Part shown: piece by piece, positions 1 through 13,039 of the stretch | How the letters are laid out: every line of letters begins with the position of its first letter | How positions within the stretch are numbered: the first letter of the stretch is position 1 | From: Eonycteris spelaea | Lineage: Eukaryota; Chordata; Mammalia; Chiroptera; Pteropodidae | Assembly: GCA_003508835.1 (NCBI GenBank) | Contig: PUFA01000027.1 | Coordinates: 7,688,001 to 7,752,000, forward strand | Reading direction: 5' to 3' | Length of the DNA: 64,000 bases | Notes under the pieces: generated by a model | The model's database searches: none | Told to the model about the DNA's origin: nothing | What the model saw: only the letters and a program-made list of their open reading frames with translations | Made by a program: the position numbers and the translations under genes

Positions 1-229
1 GGGTTGCAGTCAATGGTGAAATTCAAAATCATGTTTGTGGAAAAAAAGAAGATAGTTGAAATTATATAAATACTAAGTATCAGATTGAAAGGTGAGGAAA
101 GGCTTTAAACATGAAGATATAACACAACATCAGAAATTAGGAATAAGAGTGTAGTGCAAAGGAAGGGGCACATTTTCATGTTGCAGTCTGTGTAAGTCAG
201 AGTTTGAATTCATCTTTTGTTCAAATAAT

Positions 230-780
230 ATTAATTGAACCCACTTTTTATGCCAAGAGCTTGTCCAGGCACTTGGTATACTATCATGAACAAGCACAAT
301 GCCTCTAATCTCATGGAATTTATATTTTAGTGGGGAGATTAAGACATTGAACACATAAATAAATAATAATATAAGAGACATAGAAAAACAGAAGAAATTC
401 AAAGAAGGGTCATAGTGTAGAAAGTGATGGGGTAAGGTGCTACTATAAGGAGGGTAGCCAGTGAAGCCCTCTCTAATAGCAACATTTGAGATGAAGAAAA
501 TAGAGAATATAGGAAGGGCACTTTGAGATGGATGCATCCTTGGTTTGCCAAGACGTGCAAGGAGGCAGATATGATCCTTGGTTTGCCAAGACATGCAAGG
601 AGCAGATATGACTAAAATAGATGGGAAAGTGGAAGATGAGATGAGAGAGTCAAATAACAAAGTAGTCTAATCATACAGGGCTTAGAAATGAGGCTAAGGA
701 ATCTGAATTTTATTCTTGAAGAGATGAGAAGCCATTAGAAGTTCTTGAGGAGAATCCAGTTATATTTTAAGAGAATCACA
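230..780 (+). repeat. Old mammalian interspersed repeat, family not named
   Basis: The text has the hallmarks of a dispersed mammalian repeat I recognise but cannot name: a TTTAGTGGGGAGATTAAGACA-like segment, a stretch resembling GTGACATTTGAG, and TTTATTCTTGAAGAGATGAGAAGCC near the end. A second, shorter copy with the same landmarks lies at about 40370-40655. There is no coding potential; the minus-strand open frame across it is chance. Confidence 0.45.
537..611 (+). repeat. Tandem duplication, 38-base unit, two copies
   Basis: Copy 1 is 537-574 and copy 2 is 575-611, each beginning TCCTTGGTTTGCCAAGAC. They differ by one substitution and one single-base deletion, so the duplication is recent relative to the repeat that contains it. 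Confidence 0.92.
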
Positions 781-1179
781 TTTGTTTCTTTGTAGATAAT
801 AGATTTGGGGGCAGAAGCAAGAGTGATTTTATAGAAATTTAAACTCTTACTTTATTATCTTTTTTTGCTCTAAGTAACTACTACATAAAACTCCCCAGAA
901 TGAGATTTTTTTTCATTAATTGACAGAATAGGAGTGGTGTCTTTTGATTATATACAGTCTTAATTTTTTATTCCCTTTGTCCACTGCAACATTACTTATG
1001 ACTCAGAGTAAGTATCTTTTATGGGCTTTTATAAAGTAGGTGCAATATGTAAATATTTTATACTTATACTCTTACCCCCAGAGGCCAGTAAAGTGTTAAT
1101 TATTAATTTTTAGGTTCTAGGAAAAAATGACTTAAAGGTAGGCTTAATTATTTGTGAAATAGGCCAATATAATAATAAT

Positions 1180-1440
1180 CATCATTACTATTACTATATA
1201 TAATTTTTTACCAACCACTTACTGTTGCTGAGTGAAGTGCTAACATTATATACACACATATATATTTATATTTATATAAGGTTGTATTTCTTTTGTCACA
1301 AAGTTCCTAAGACATATGTGCATTTATTATTCTCATTTTACTGAGATGAATAATGACTTACAGTGGTTACAAAACTAAACCAAGGCCACATATAAAGAAA
1401 GTGGTGGACAGTGAACTGTGTCCAGAAGTCTGAATCCAGA
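1180..1440 (+). repeat. MIR-like SINE relic
   Basis: It carries the MIR signature order: a stretch resembling TTATTCTCATTTTACTGAGATGA, then AAACCAAGGCCACATA, then a segment resembling the GAACCCAGGTCTGTCTGACTCC end of MIR. The element is highly diverged. It lies antisense to THSD7A. Confidence 0.65.
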
Positions 1441-2029
1441 GCAGCCAGTCTAAATCCAGCTTCCTTCAAGCTGATATAGCTTAAGATCATCCCTAAAATA
1501 GGTTATGCTCCATATCTGGTACTATGGTGAAACTGATGTCTAGAAAAATCCTGTTAGCATGGAATACCTAAAAAATTCTAGATGAAATATAACATGCATA
1601 AATTTGAATGCATGGCTAAGCTAATAGGAAAGGGAAATCTCAGATGCAGAAATGATGTGGAAACATGTATTCAATGAGACAAATAGATGCTGAAATCTAT
1701 ATTTGCCACTGGTATCTTTTCATTTATCTTTAATAATATAGTTTTTGGCTTTAAAATTTAAAAATGGACTGGACATATGACAAAATCCTAAAGCAGCTCA
1801 AAAAAGGAAGTCAAATTAAATACCTACATAGGATGCCAGGACTCCCACCAGATGAATCTATCAGTCACTAAACCAAAGACAGAAGGTGAAGACAGTTTTC
1901 TGTTACATCATAGTCTCTGTTTGAAAGGGAATAAAAAAAAAAAAGGCTCCTATGAGACTTCATAACCATAAACTTACCTTTAAAAAGCTGTGGTGAAATT
2001 CATATTACCTGTATGGTCTACACAGTAGT

Positions 2030-2235
2030 TGACAAAGTTTTTCTATGAAGGGCCAGATAGTAACTATTTTAGACTTTGGGAACCATGGGGTCTCTGGTGA
2101 AGCCACTTAATTCTGCCATTGTAGTAGAGAAAGCAGCCAAGGACAAAGAATAACCGTGGCTGTGTTCCAATAAAACTTTATTAAAAGCACAAAGCAGACT
2201 GAATTTTTTCTGCAGGCTATAAGTTACTGATTTCT
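2030..2235 (+). repeat. hAT-Charlie-type non-autonomous DNA transposon relic
   Basis: The block runs from AAAGTTTTTCTATGAAGGGCC through GGCTGTGTTCCAATAAAACT to the terminal region. This is a familiar mammalian MER-type hAT element of about 200 bp; the exact family name is uncertain. It has no transposase. A related copy lies at about 28225-28420. Confidence 0.65.
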
Positions 2236-2589
2236 GGACAAAAGCACCTTAAGTAAAAAATTAGCTTTAAGTGGTGCCATGCTGATCCAGGGACCTGGAG
2301 GAAGTAAATACAAATCACTTTTGGAAAAAATATTTCAAACTCAGGATTCAAAGAATTCCCATAAATAATGTTCCAAGTAACATAAGTTCAACAGGAAAGG
2401 AAAAACCATAAACAAAAGTCAACAAAACAACACATTACAGTTAAAATGTACAAAGACAGCAAGTAATGAAAGTTTAATTTAAGAATGTTTACTTATTTAG
2501 AAGAATAACAGTACGTAGTAAAAGTATGCTTTAAAAAAGTCTATAAAAATAACCACAGTTTAAAAAAGAACCAATGAAATAATCACAAA

Positions 2590-2868
2590 TAAAAATTTGC
2601 TTAAAATTAGAAATTCAGTGAGAATGTTAACTAGACAATTAGGTACAGTGGAAGAGAAAATTAATGAATTGAAATATTGACTCATAGAAATCAGTCACAG
2701 TGTGACAAAGACATGACTATATGACAAGGAGAATAAAGATAAGAAGGTCTAACATGTAATTAGTGTTCTAAGAATGGGGAAGGCAGTTTTGGAAGAAATA
2801 ATGCATTTTCAGAATTGATGAAAGATATCAGTTCTTAGATTCAGAAAGTCAAGGAAATCCTTAGAAAT

Positions 2869-2904
<36 letters not shown>

Positions 2905-3400
2905 ACACACATTTTAATTACGTCTAGAAGCAGAACACCAGAAACAAAGGAATTCATTAAATTTTCTCAAAGCGTTGAGATAAAATATTTGTCAACCTAG
3001 AATTATATACTGTGAAAAGCATTATTTTATAATAATGGCAAACTAAAGTTGTTTCAAGACACCCACAAATTGAGACAGTTTACCACTACATATTCTTACA
3101 AATAGAACTGCTAAAGAATGCACTTCATAAATAAGTTATTGAATGCAAAGATCAGAGAAACTACATATATTCAGATGGATTTAAGGTCCTATTGACTATA
3201 TAAAGACTTAATAAAACAGAGAATAAAAAATTTCAAAACTTAAATATCATAAACAATATCATATAAGTTATCATATAAACAATATCATGAAGGGGTAATT
3301 AGGATTAAAACATTCTAAAGATACTTGTATTTTGGAGAATGGGGAGAAAATTAATTAACTTTAGAATTCGTTAAATATTTTTGATAACATATCTATTATA
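2590..3400 (+). repeat. HAL1/L1M-type LINE relic split by a CA array
   Basis: Landmarks include GGAAGAAATAATGCATTTTC, GTCAACCTAGAATTATATAC and a stretch resembling AGAACTGCTAAAGAATGCAC, in the order seen in the 3' half of HAL1 and old L1 elements. A CA array at 2871-2911 interrupts it. Reading frames are broken throughout. Confidence 0.5.
2871..2911. repeat. (CA)n microsatellite
   Basis: About 20 CA units with one T interruption at about 2900. It lies within the HAL1/L1 relic. Confidence 0.95.
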
Positions 3401-4680
3401 ACCACTAAATAGTAAAAAGTGTAAAATTTTCAAACTAGAAGATAAAAAATTAATTGAATGGTGTCTGAGTAGACTTAAGAGGGTTACAAGTAGAGTTAAG
3501 TACAATTACACAGAGGGAGGAAATCTGTGTTGAAATTAAACATTCGGTAATATTTACTAAACAGTGATTTCAAAAATAATAACTTAGCTGAATCTATAGT
3601 GGGGAAATAAAAAGAAATCAGATATAATTTTCATTTATATCCAAAGAATAGTGATTCAAGCTTGAACTGCTGTTCATCATTACGTGGATGTTGCTAACTC
3701 AAAGTATCAGTCAACAAATGTAAACATTGTGAAATCCAATCTTCTTGTTCACTGAATTTCCAGGAACCACTACAGAACAGCAGTCTCACAGGAGGCCAAT
3801 TATTGCAATGTAGCCTGCAGGCTCACATAATCACAACATCTGTAAAAGTCCCTTTCATGGATGGTTTACAGTAGATTTTATTATAGCTTTCATGTTGTAC
3901 CAGAGGCTTTAGCACATACTGTGTTAATTAATAATATCAGCAATCAATTAAAAACTAGATAACCAAAATTATTAGTTTTAACTAGAAATAATTTATGAGG
4001 TTTAAATTTGTTCTAATGTGATAACAATAAATAATCATTTATTTTTTAAGAAGTACTTAAAAGCTAATAATGCACTAACTACATATTTTGGAACACAAAA
4101 ATACTCAACAAGAGTATTCTAATTTATAATTCTAATATAAACTTGTTATAGTGTTAAAATGATGATAAGCTATAAACATGTCTAACCCAAAATTATAAAT
4201 ATGTCGAACAAACAAACAAAAATTCTTTAGGCCGAGTCCAAAGATTTAATTGCTGTTTCTAAAACTTGAGGAAAACATCAATAACATAAAACACTGTTTA
4301 AAACCTCTATAGTCAATTCTTAAAAGGTAAACCAATTTCTAAATACAAAGATTGCCCTGGGTGTTCATTAATGAAACATTTCATTGGTGGTTAAATGAGA
4401 TATAATAATCAATACTGTTTTTGTGGGAAAGAGAAATTTAAAATCTGTCAAACTGAAATTGAAAATGACATAATTCCTCTGACCATTACAGTCTGGTCAA
4501 TACATGACATCTTTGCAGATGGAATAACTTATACAGAAACACACTTTCTTAAAGCATATTTCAGGAAGACTCTTTTAGTACGGATGTTTTATTATAAGGG
4601 GCACTATTTCATTGTATATGTAAAGTGTGTCCTTAGGAGATCTATTACCATGAATAGGAAGTAATATTTGAAAGAGCTGC
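3400..4680. other. Unassigned AT-rich intron
   Basis: No repeat family, exon or RNA gene recognised. A short AAAC-rich run lies near 4208-4222. The 89-codon open frame at 4395-4664 has no recognisable domain and is most likely chance. Confidence 0.5.
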
Positions 4681-4689
4681 ACACTGACA

Positions 4690-5385
4690 AATTCTAAAAG
4701 CCTCTCACTCTTACCACACCCTTCAAACCATTCTCCATTTTGATGTTACACTTGCCTTTCTAACTCATATCTTCCCTTTGTTCAAAATTCTTTATTGTGT
4801 CCCTATCACCAACGGAAACAAAAAAAATCAAAAAATACTTTACTATATAGCACATAAGGCCATTCTGAATTGTTTAATATCTTCCTTTACAACTATCTCT
4901 CAAAAACAAACAAACAAACAAACAAAAAACTATGCACCTATCCTATTGGTAACCAAGTCATCCCACAGCCAAATAGATGTGCATGCTGTTCTGTCAGCCT
5001 CAGGTGCTTTCTCCAGTCTGTCTTCTTCTACCTTATCAACACTATTTACTCTCCAGGTCTCAGCTAAAATGCCCCTTCCTGGGGTAATTCTTGGCTGTCC
5101 CTATCTCCATTTAGCTAATTTAGATACTTCCTCCTTTGTTCATAGAAATTTAAAATAGTTTTACAACATATTGTCATGTGTGTATATATGTGTGTGTATA
5201 CACACACACACACATATGTCTGTGTATATATGTGTACATACACAGACACGTATCTATATATGAATGTGTATGAATATGGATATGTATATTTTTTATATAA
5301 ATAAAACCTAACAAAAAGCATAGTGCCTGAAAACAGTTTACTCAATAAGTCAAGTAAATGGATCAATGAGGCTTAACAGCTATTC
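4690..5385 (+). repeat. L2 LINE 3' fragment, interrupted by simple repeats
   Basis: The text resembles the L2 3' region: a TCAGCTAAAATGCCCCTTCC segment, then after an inserted alternating tract the block AGCATAGTGCCTGAAAACAG followed by an AGTTTACTCAATAAGT-like end. An AAAC run at 4907-4926 and the tract at 5175-5290 have expanded inside it. Confidence 0.6.
5175..5290. repeat. Alternating TG/CA/TA low-complexity tract with inverted symmetry
   Basis: A TG-rich half runs into a CA-rich half around 5190-5216 and the pattern recurs at 5220-5250. Purine-pyrimidine alternation is nearly continuous. Confidence 0.85.
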
Positions 5386-6951
5386 TAATTTAGTTTAACA
5401 ATTAAAAATGCAGTTTTTACCACCTTGACTCACTCTTAGAACATAATTTCCCTTAATGATTATGTTATAGCAGTATTTGTGGCTGGTCATTAAATATTGT
5501 CTCTGCCTTTTAAGGAAAAGGGCATTTCAAAAATCGCCTTAGATTTTCTCGAAGCTCTTCTCTATTGCTTATTTTATTAGGATTTAAAGATAAAGTGTCT
5601 TATGAAAATACATCATAAAAAATTTCTTTGTGGAACAGTTACAATAAGACTATGATTGGTATAAAGAGATGCTAAGTAAGATTTTATAAAACTCTTTAAA
5701 AGAACAAACCATATGATCAGTTATTCATTATAATAAATTTTTCTTCCTTTCTCTAATTTTTCTTCCATCCTTCCAATCAAAAATCAGAAAGAGACTAAAG
5801 ATAAATCCTGCAAATCTTCATTTAAAACACATAATTACTAATTTATTGTTCTACGAGATATATTACAATACAAGATGATTATCCAAGTCTATCTTAAATC
5901 TTAGAAATTGAATGAAAGACTAAGGCAAAAGTTATGAACTGACAGGATCAGTATTTGACAAGATAGTTGTCTTTGTTATTAAATACCAATTGAAATTAAA
6001 TAAATTATATTTACAAATAACATACTATAAAGTGAATAAACAAGAAAATAAAGGGAAGGGAATAAAATTATAATAATTTTATATAGTTTCTCATGAAAAC
6101 ATCAAGAACAGAATAAGATCAATATCCTGAAATATTAAAAACCAAATCTTGATTTCATAATAATTTTGAGTAATTATGAGTGAACCAATTTAGTAAGCTA
6201 ATAGATCATAGCATTTAGTAGACACTTCAAGAATTCAATTTATTCAACTCCAGCCTTCTGGCATATGCAGTATTTCTAATGAAGCAACTAAATTTTTAAA
6301 AAATTAAGTAAATTTCCCTGGTTATATAGTTTATTAAGTCTAAAGTTAAGAAAAACTATGAAAAAGAAGACAAGGATTTTAAGAGGCTAATGTAAGGAGA
6401 AACAGTTTGAAAGTATATACCTGTATGGAAATTCTTAATGATAACCCTAAAATAGCAGACGTCCTTTAAATATCCATAAATTTGTGGGATAAATAATGTG
6501 TAAGTCATTTTTGAAAAGAAGATATAAGAAAAAACCAACCAAAACCAAAAATTCACTTTGATGAGAAACATATTTGAAAATGGGTAAATAAGATATAGAA
6601 AAATATGGATTCATTAATAGAAAATAGTTCAGAGACTTATTAGTTAGCATTTAGTTCACGATAAAGGAGAAGAATAAACTTTATGTCATCATTTTTAATC
6701 CCATACAGATATGAACTTTTGATGTCCATATCTAAATTTGTTATCTTACCTTAGGACACTTTCTCATAGAATTATGAATATGCTTTAAAATGCTTTAATA
6801 TGCTTTTTATAAAGACCCAGAAAAGATTTGCTCAGTGTTAGTGAGACATACCAGTCAACAGCAATGTGAGTAGCACTTTTCATCAGTCCTACAAGTGCCT
6901 ATGAAGAATATCAAATTTACTCCCAAGTAAATTTGAACCCAAGTAAGTATG

Positions 6952-7012
6952 AACCCAAGATCATACTTTCTCAAGAGTGTCATTTATCTTTTAAATGGAA
7001 TATGACTTTTAG
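6952..7012 (+). repeat. Dispersed direct repeat, copy A
   Basis: About 60 bases beginning with ACCCAAGATCATACTTTCTC and ending with ATGGAATATGACTTTTAG. They recur at 7978-8038 with one substitution and a short indel. Confidence 0.9.
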
Positions 7013-7977
7013 TAGGTCAGAACTAACAAATGCTTTACTACTTGGAAGTCGCCTAGGCTAAATGAGCAGTTAAAATACATATAATTTGTGTAATCATTTC
7101 TAGAAAAAACCTTTGGCCATTGCCAACCTCAATTTTGTTTTTGAACTAGATTTTCTTAGTTTATTTTGGTCACATTCTATCACTGAGAATACTATATATT
7201 TCACCTGTTTTGATTCCCCTGAAGAAAGAATGATTCCCTTGAGTAGTTTCATACAAGTACATAGCAGTATTCCATTTTACCCCCAAACTGGTTATGACTT
7301 TATTCTTTTGTCACCTCTAGCCTATACATACCCAAACAGTAAGGGACTATAAAAAATAGCTAATTTTCATAGAGAGGCCAGAATCTGGCAACTTAACTGA
7401 ATAATAATAATATCTGAGCCTGAGTTCCTATCTCAAAGACTAAACAGAGATTGTTTTTTATCCTAGACACAAATCTAAATTGTGCGACTTTATAATGATT
7501 TAAGAAAACATATTCTAACAGTTGCATATCACAGTGTCTATTCAGTGATTCTGGACTGAGTAAATAGTTAAAAGTGAAAAAAATGCAACTACTTATGTGT
7601 GGAAGGACAATGAATTTTAAAAGAAGGTTTATGAAGTCCCATGCCCCTTAACCTTCTTATTACTATTGCCCAGTGAACCTTTTCAAGATGAATGGTGTAT
7701 ATCTTTATTTATGACATTCCATTTAGCAATCACAGTATTTCCTATAAGTTAGATAAATTGTCCAGTCACTTAACAAAAAGAAAGGCCAACAACAGTTGCA
7801 GCAAAGGTCACTCAATCCAGTTTTGCTCTATATTAAATTGTCATCAGCCTGAACAGCAATTTCATCAATAACACATCTAACTAGAATGTTCAAAATTTAG
7901 AAACCAACTGCCTGCCATGGGAAAAATGAAATAGGTAAATAAGACACACCTTTCCAAGGCAAACTCCTAGGGTATTG

Positions 7978-8038
7978 AAACCAAGATCATACTTTCTCAA
8001 AGTGTCATTTATCTTTTAAATGGAATATGACTTTTAGA
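7978..8038 (+). repeat. Dispersed direct repeat, copy B
   Basis: Second copy of the 6952-7012 segment, in the same orientation 1026 bases further on. Flanks do not match beyond the unit. Confidence 0.9.
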
Positions 8039-8566
8039 AATAACTCTTGTTAGTTCAAACTTTGTCCTTACAGAGACTACACAAGTGAATGTCATTGGAC
8101 TTTATAAATATATTTGACTTCTCTGCCAAACAATCCAAGCAATGAGTATGAAGGAAAAAAAAAAAACCCAAAGTATATGATGTCATGACCTGAATCTAAT
8201 AATGAGTCTGTCACACGGATCCAAAGTAAGGAGTAATCTACAAGACAAGTGACCTGAATTCTTCCAGAGATTAAATGGTGTGAAAAACAGAGGGAAGCAG
8301 AAGTACTCAGGTTGGGAGAGAAAGAGACAACTCAGCCAATGCAGTGAGTGGGCCTTAGTTTATTCAGGATTAAAGACCAACCACACTGAAAGGGGAAAAA
8401 AAAAAAAAAACCATTTAAGAAAAACTGGGAAAATTTGAAACGCGTATTTCCTGTGGTAATGGGATATAGCTGTGTAGAAGGTCTTTTTTTTTTTTTTCTG
8501 GGAAATGCAAACTGAAGTGTTTAGTGATGTTTCAAATAACCTTTAATGATTTGGCAATGTGGGGTG

Positions 8567-8567
8567 T

Positions 8568-8606
<39 letters not shown>
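8567..8606. repeat. (GT)n microsatellite
   Basis: About 20 GT units with one TTT interruption near 8578. Confidence 0.95.
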
Positions 8607-8749
8607 AGACTGAGTTACTATAGCAAGAGATAAAGAGTTCATGAATCCAGGAGAAGATTGTACGGGATACAATTCATATTATTTCAACTTCTCTGTTGGT
8701 TTAAGACAACTTAATTTTAAAAAATCAGATCATTTATTCTCCGCTTATA

Positions 8750-8990
8750 CACCTTATTGGTATGCCATTTTATTCTGAAGTAGGCCATTTTACAGTGGCC
8801 TACAAGACCCAATATGATCTGCTTCCTCATAATCTTTGAATTTGCCTATAATTCTTCCTCTTTTGAATTTCATAGCACACTGGCATATTTGCTGTTTTCT
8901 CAAGGTAGCAGCCCTAGAATATCATTTCTTTACATGTGTTAGTTTATTAAATAAAAACACCTCAAAAAGACCTAGTCTACCTTTTTAAAA
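8750..8990 (+). repeat. L2 LINE fragment
   Basis: The block containing AGTGGCCTACAAGACCC, ATATGATCTGCTTCC and later TTGCTGTTTTCTCAA matches the order of a common internal part of L2. It is strongly diverged. Confidence 0.6.
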
Positions 8991-11900
8991 TTGTAACTTA
9001 ACTGCAACACATGTTAACCTCTCTACATTTTTTGCATCATTATCAGGAATGTTATTTTTTGCTTACACAGTAATATGCTTTTATTATATGCATTACCCCA
9101 AATAAGCTCCAAACTGATAGATTTGGTAGGCATGGGGTTGGGGGTTTGCAGGAAAATCTAAAAGAGTTTCTGGACATATAATTTTTAATTCTTGTGGAAA
9201 GTTTACTAGACGAACAGCTTAAGAAAGGCTTTTCCTTTAAGTTAGGAATTGAAAGATCTGTATGAAATTTTAGTGAAACACAAAGGGTGGGATGATAAAG
9301 CCCAAGGAAGAAAGAGCTTAAACAAATAGAGAAAGAATCTGAAGAGTCTAAGGAATAAGGAGTTGAAATGAAATAATCTCAAGATATCTTGATATTTGTT
9401 TAGTTTTACAATAATAATGGAGAGCTAAAAGAGAACTGAAATTAAATATATTATACCTATTTTCTCAATATTTTGTAATGTTAGAAAGCTCATTTCAATC
9501 AAAGGTTTAGCATAAATGTAATCTAGTGAGATATACATGAAACATGTGTAATAACATGACAATATTCAACAAAATTTAAATTACAGACCATACTCATCAG
9601 GCTACTATATCCTAATCAATGACTGTATTCATGTTGGGATTATGTTACATTCCTTCAAAGTCATTTGTAAAGAGCCTGGGATTTTACCAATTTTCTTTGT
9701 CCTACACTATCAGGTCGGCAAATGGAACCATATGCTTGTCATGAGGTAAATCACCTAATAAGTTCTCCTATTTTCAAGTGCTAATGTAAACCAACTGCCA
9801 ATCATAAACTGGCTTAACGCCAAAAAAAAATATATTACAACATGAATGCAATGGATGCTTGTTGGCAAGGTGAAGTCACTTAAAAGTTTCTGAGTGGAGA
9901 GAGATGGGTAGGAATATTGAGTTTGGAAGCCATGACACTCAAAACCTCTTTTCATAGTATGCATTACACATTGTCACTTTTCCTGGGTACTAGAGCTACA
10001 TATTTATGAAATTAGTAATGGGTGTGATAAAAAGTGATATCAACTCTATCTATCATGTGATTCTGAGCTCAAGGAGACTTCTTAAATAACATTGAGATCA
10101 TGGTTTCACTTAAAAAGTGTTGGGAGATTTTCCATGTGTGGAATATAAATCTTAGTTTTTAAAAAGACAAGATGAAATTAAGAACAACTTATTGCTCATT
10201 GTTAATTAATAATATAAAATACTTTGTTTCTGAAGATTTTCTAAGAACATAATATGTAAGTGAAAATAAATATTTGAATTACAATCACTTGGCTTACAAA
10301 TTTTCTCGGACACAATCAGCCTCAACATCACAAGAATCACAGTCTTTTATATTTTCAAACGCATGGTTTATCGTAATACATTTAATGGATTTTAAAATTC
10401 TTGTTTGTAAACAGCCTAATCTGAAAAAAATCATTTCAAATATATCTGTAACCAAATAGTAGTTAGTTATTAAATAATCAACGAAATGGTCCCTTAGTTG
10501 GGACTTAAGAATGTGAGTCCATAAGCTATCACTGGGTCGCCATTTAACATTGGCTTGTGATGATAAATTAACTAGACATTTATCTTTTTCGGTCAGGAAT
10601 CTGTTCCCCAAGAAAGAGTCCTAAGGGAAATGTACTTTTCTAAGCAAAACTGTATTGAATATGTTTAGCTACAAACATTTCTACAAACACATTTAGGCAT
10701 TTACTACTCCCCATGTGATTCTATCTCACCTGATTTATTAACTTTTGCAAATAGATCTTTAGTTCCTACTATTTACAAAGTACTACTTGCAGCTTTTCTT
10801 TTTAATTATGTACAGCAAATAAATATTTTTGTTTATCAGTTTATTTATATCAAGTTGATTTATTTATACCCAAAATATTTGCATATTTAGTTTTATTCAC
10901 TAGTAGTTTAATTCTAAAGGAGTCCTCCTGTTAACTAAATCTAAAAATGTCTTCGATTATTTGCAACATACAGCAATTATTAATTCAAACATCTTGAAAA
11001 TAATGTAAAAACATTTTTGCAAACTAGATATTTCATTTATATTATTAAAATTGTACTTCCTTGTCAATGTAAACACATTTTTGCAAACTAGATATTTCAT
11101 TTATATTATTAAAATCCTAAATTGTACTTCTTTGTCACTACTGCATTTCATGCTAACATGAAATATTATCAGATATGTCAAAGACATATGTTAGAAGTTG
11201 ACTGTCAATAGTGGTGATCTAAACATTCATACCACTGTTCCAAAGGTGCTCATTCTTCTTTTACATAGTAAACTGACAATTCTCTGATCTTTATGTAAAA
11301 AACAAAACAAAAAAACAAAAAGAATTAAAAATACTTGAAGAAAAAATAACATTGAATTATCATGAATGCTTTTATAAAATTATTTTATTTTCAGTCACTT
11401 ACTTGAATATATTTTATCATACTCAAAGATGTTTAATCAATAAAAGGATCAAGTTAAATCAGAGTTAATTTTAAGTAAATAATATTTAAATAATTAATGC
11501 TGCACATATAAGCCAAGCCAAATATTTATTTTTCTAATGGTTTAATAACATAAGAATTACATTTCAACTGCAATTGCAATGACTGATTTAATCTTAGGTT
11601 TGCTAAGTATATGATTTTACAAATCTTTATACTTGAAAACAGAATTTGTTTTTAAGTCAAGAGTGTACTTTAAAGAGCAGGTTACTCCTGATCGTGAGCC
11701 ACTTTTTACCAGTGTTCTCCAAGAAAGGACTAATGTCAGTAGGAAACTGACAAACGACTTTTGAACTCTATCATTACTCAGAACGTCCTAGAACTTTTTC
11801 TACTCAAAGGATTAAACACAGTTAAAGAATGAATCTCAAACAGATTATACAGATAACAAGATTGTTGGTTTAAATGATTTGTTTTAACTACCAGTATTTT

Positions 11901-13030
11901 AAGAAATATGCATGGTAGCAACCTTTTTAAAAATAATAAATATGTGCACTTTAAAAAACTTAAGCAAGGTCAGTATGGGTTTATACTCTTTATTTCAGAT
12001 CTACTGAATATTCTGAAATGTAATCAAGAGCTCTTGACTGGAAAAATTTGGTTTAGTAAAAGAAAGGATTTTTTGTAATATATTCAATTTTATAAAACAG
12101 GTAATAGTTGTATATGAGAAAAATGCATTCCTATATATAAGATTGCTAATAAATATGTAACATTTAAAATGTTTTGCATTTTTTGAAGTATAGAAGGCTA
12201 AAAAGAATAGATAAGTTCTACATAAGTATCCATAATACCATCTTTTTAATTTTTCCCCCATGGCTAATTTTTCAAGTCTGAAAAGATACATATATTAACA
12301 CTGACCATTAAATATTCTTCATCAAAATTATATTATAAACATCTTTATGGCAATAATTTAAAAGCCCATAAATGTATTATTAACTGCTTCTCCCCAATTA
12401 TAAAATGAACAGTGGCATTTTTCAACTTGGTACAATTTGGCTACTAATTGATTCTTCACACTTCTAATAATAAAGATGAATCTGGACACAACAACAGAGT
12501 TTTAATTTAATGATCGTTAGAAAAAGTAAAAATAGACTATATGAAGCCACTGACAATATTATAAATGCAGAGAGAAATGCCTGGCATATTAAAATTAGTG
12601 CATTTAAACAATACATAAGCAGAAAATTATAGCTAATGTGAAATAGCTCATTTAAACATTGACAAATGAATAAAAGTAATAAATTACATTTACATTGAAT
12701 TGCTATTATAAAGATAACATTTTATTTCACATTACTCTATGCAATTCTAATAAAAATTCCAATGATATTTTTCCTGGAGTTTGGAAAACTTTAAAGAATA
12801 AAAGTTCAACAACAGCCAAGTTAACTTGAAAGAAGTATAGCAATGAGATTTTTAAAGAGATGTTTTTTAAAGCTACAATAATTAACACTGATACTATGTA
12901 GTAATCACAATAATATTAGTGAAATAGATGAAGAGCCTAAGTAAGAGTTAGAATTTTGGTACTAATAATTTGGTAAATAATAAAGGTACCATTGCATGTT
13001 TGTTAGAAACAAAAGAATATTTTTGAGACG
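8990..13030. other. Unassigned AT-rich intron
   Basis: No gene or named repeat recognised apart from a 64/70-base tandem duplication at 11005-11138. Base composition is strongly A+T. The open frames at 9755-9964, 10274-10611 and 12001-12291 show no domain or coding signature. Confidence 0.5.
11005..11138 (+). repeat. Tandem duplication, 64 and 70 base copies
   Basis: Copy 1 (11005-11068) and copy 2 (11069-11138) both read GTAAA, then ACATTTTTGCAAACTAGATA and onward. Copy 2 carries a six-base insertion (CCTAAA) and two substitutions. Confidence 0.92.
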
Positions 13031-13039
13031 ATAAAAGAT

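Larger units (their letters stand above)
5390..8740. other. Mostly unassigned AT-rich intron
   Basis: No exon, RNA gene or named repeat recognised. It contains a pair of about 60-base direct repeats (6952-7012 and 7978-8038), A-rich runs near 8155-8168 and 8395-8412, and a GT array at 8567-8606. The open frames here lack recognisable domains. Confidence 0.5.

Noticed and set aside
130..660. A 176-codon minus-strand frame, the longest away from the CpG island
   Set aside because: It runs antisense through an old interspersed repeat and includes the tandem duplication. It has no splice or codon-use support.
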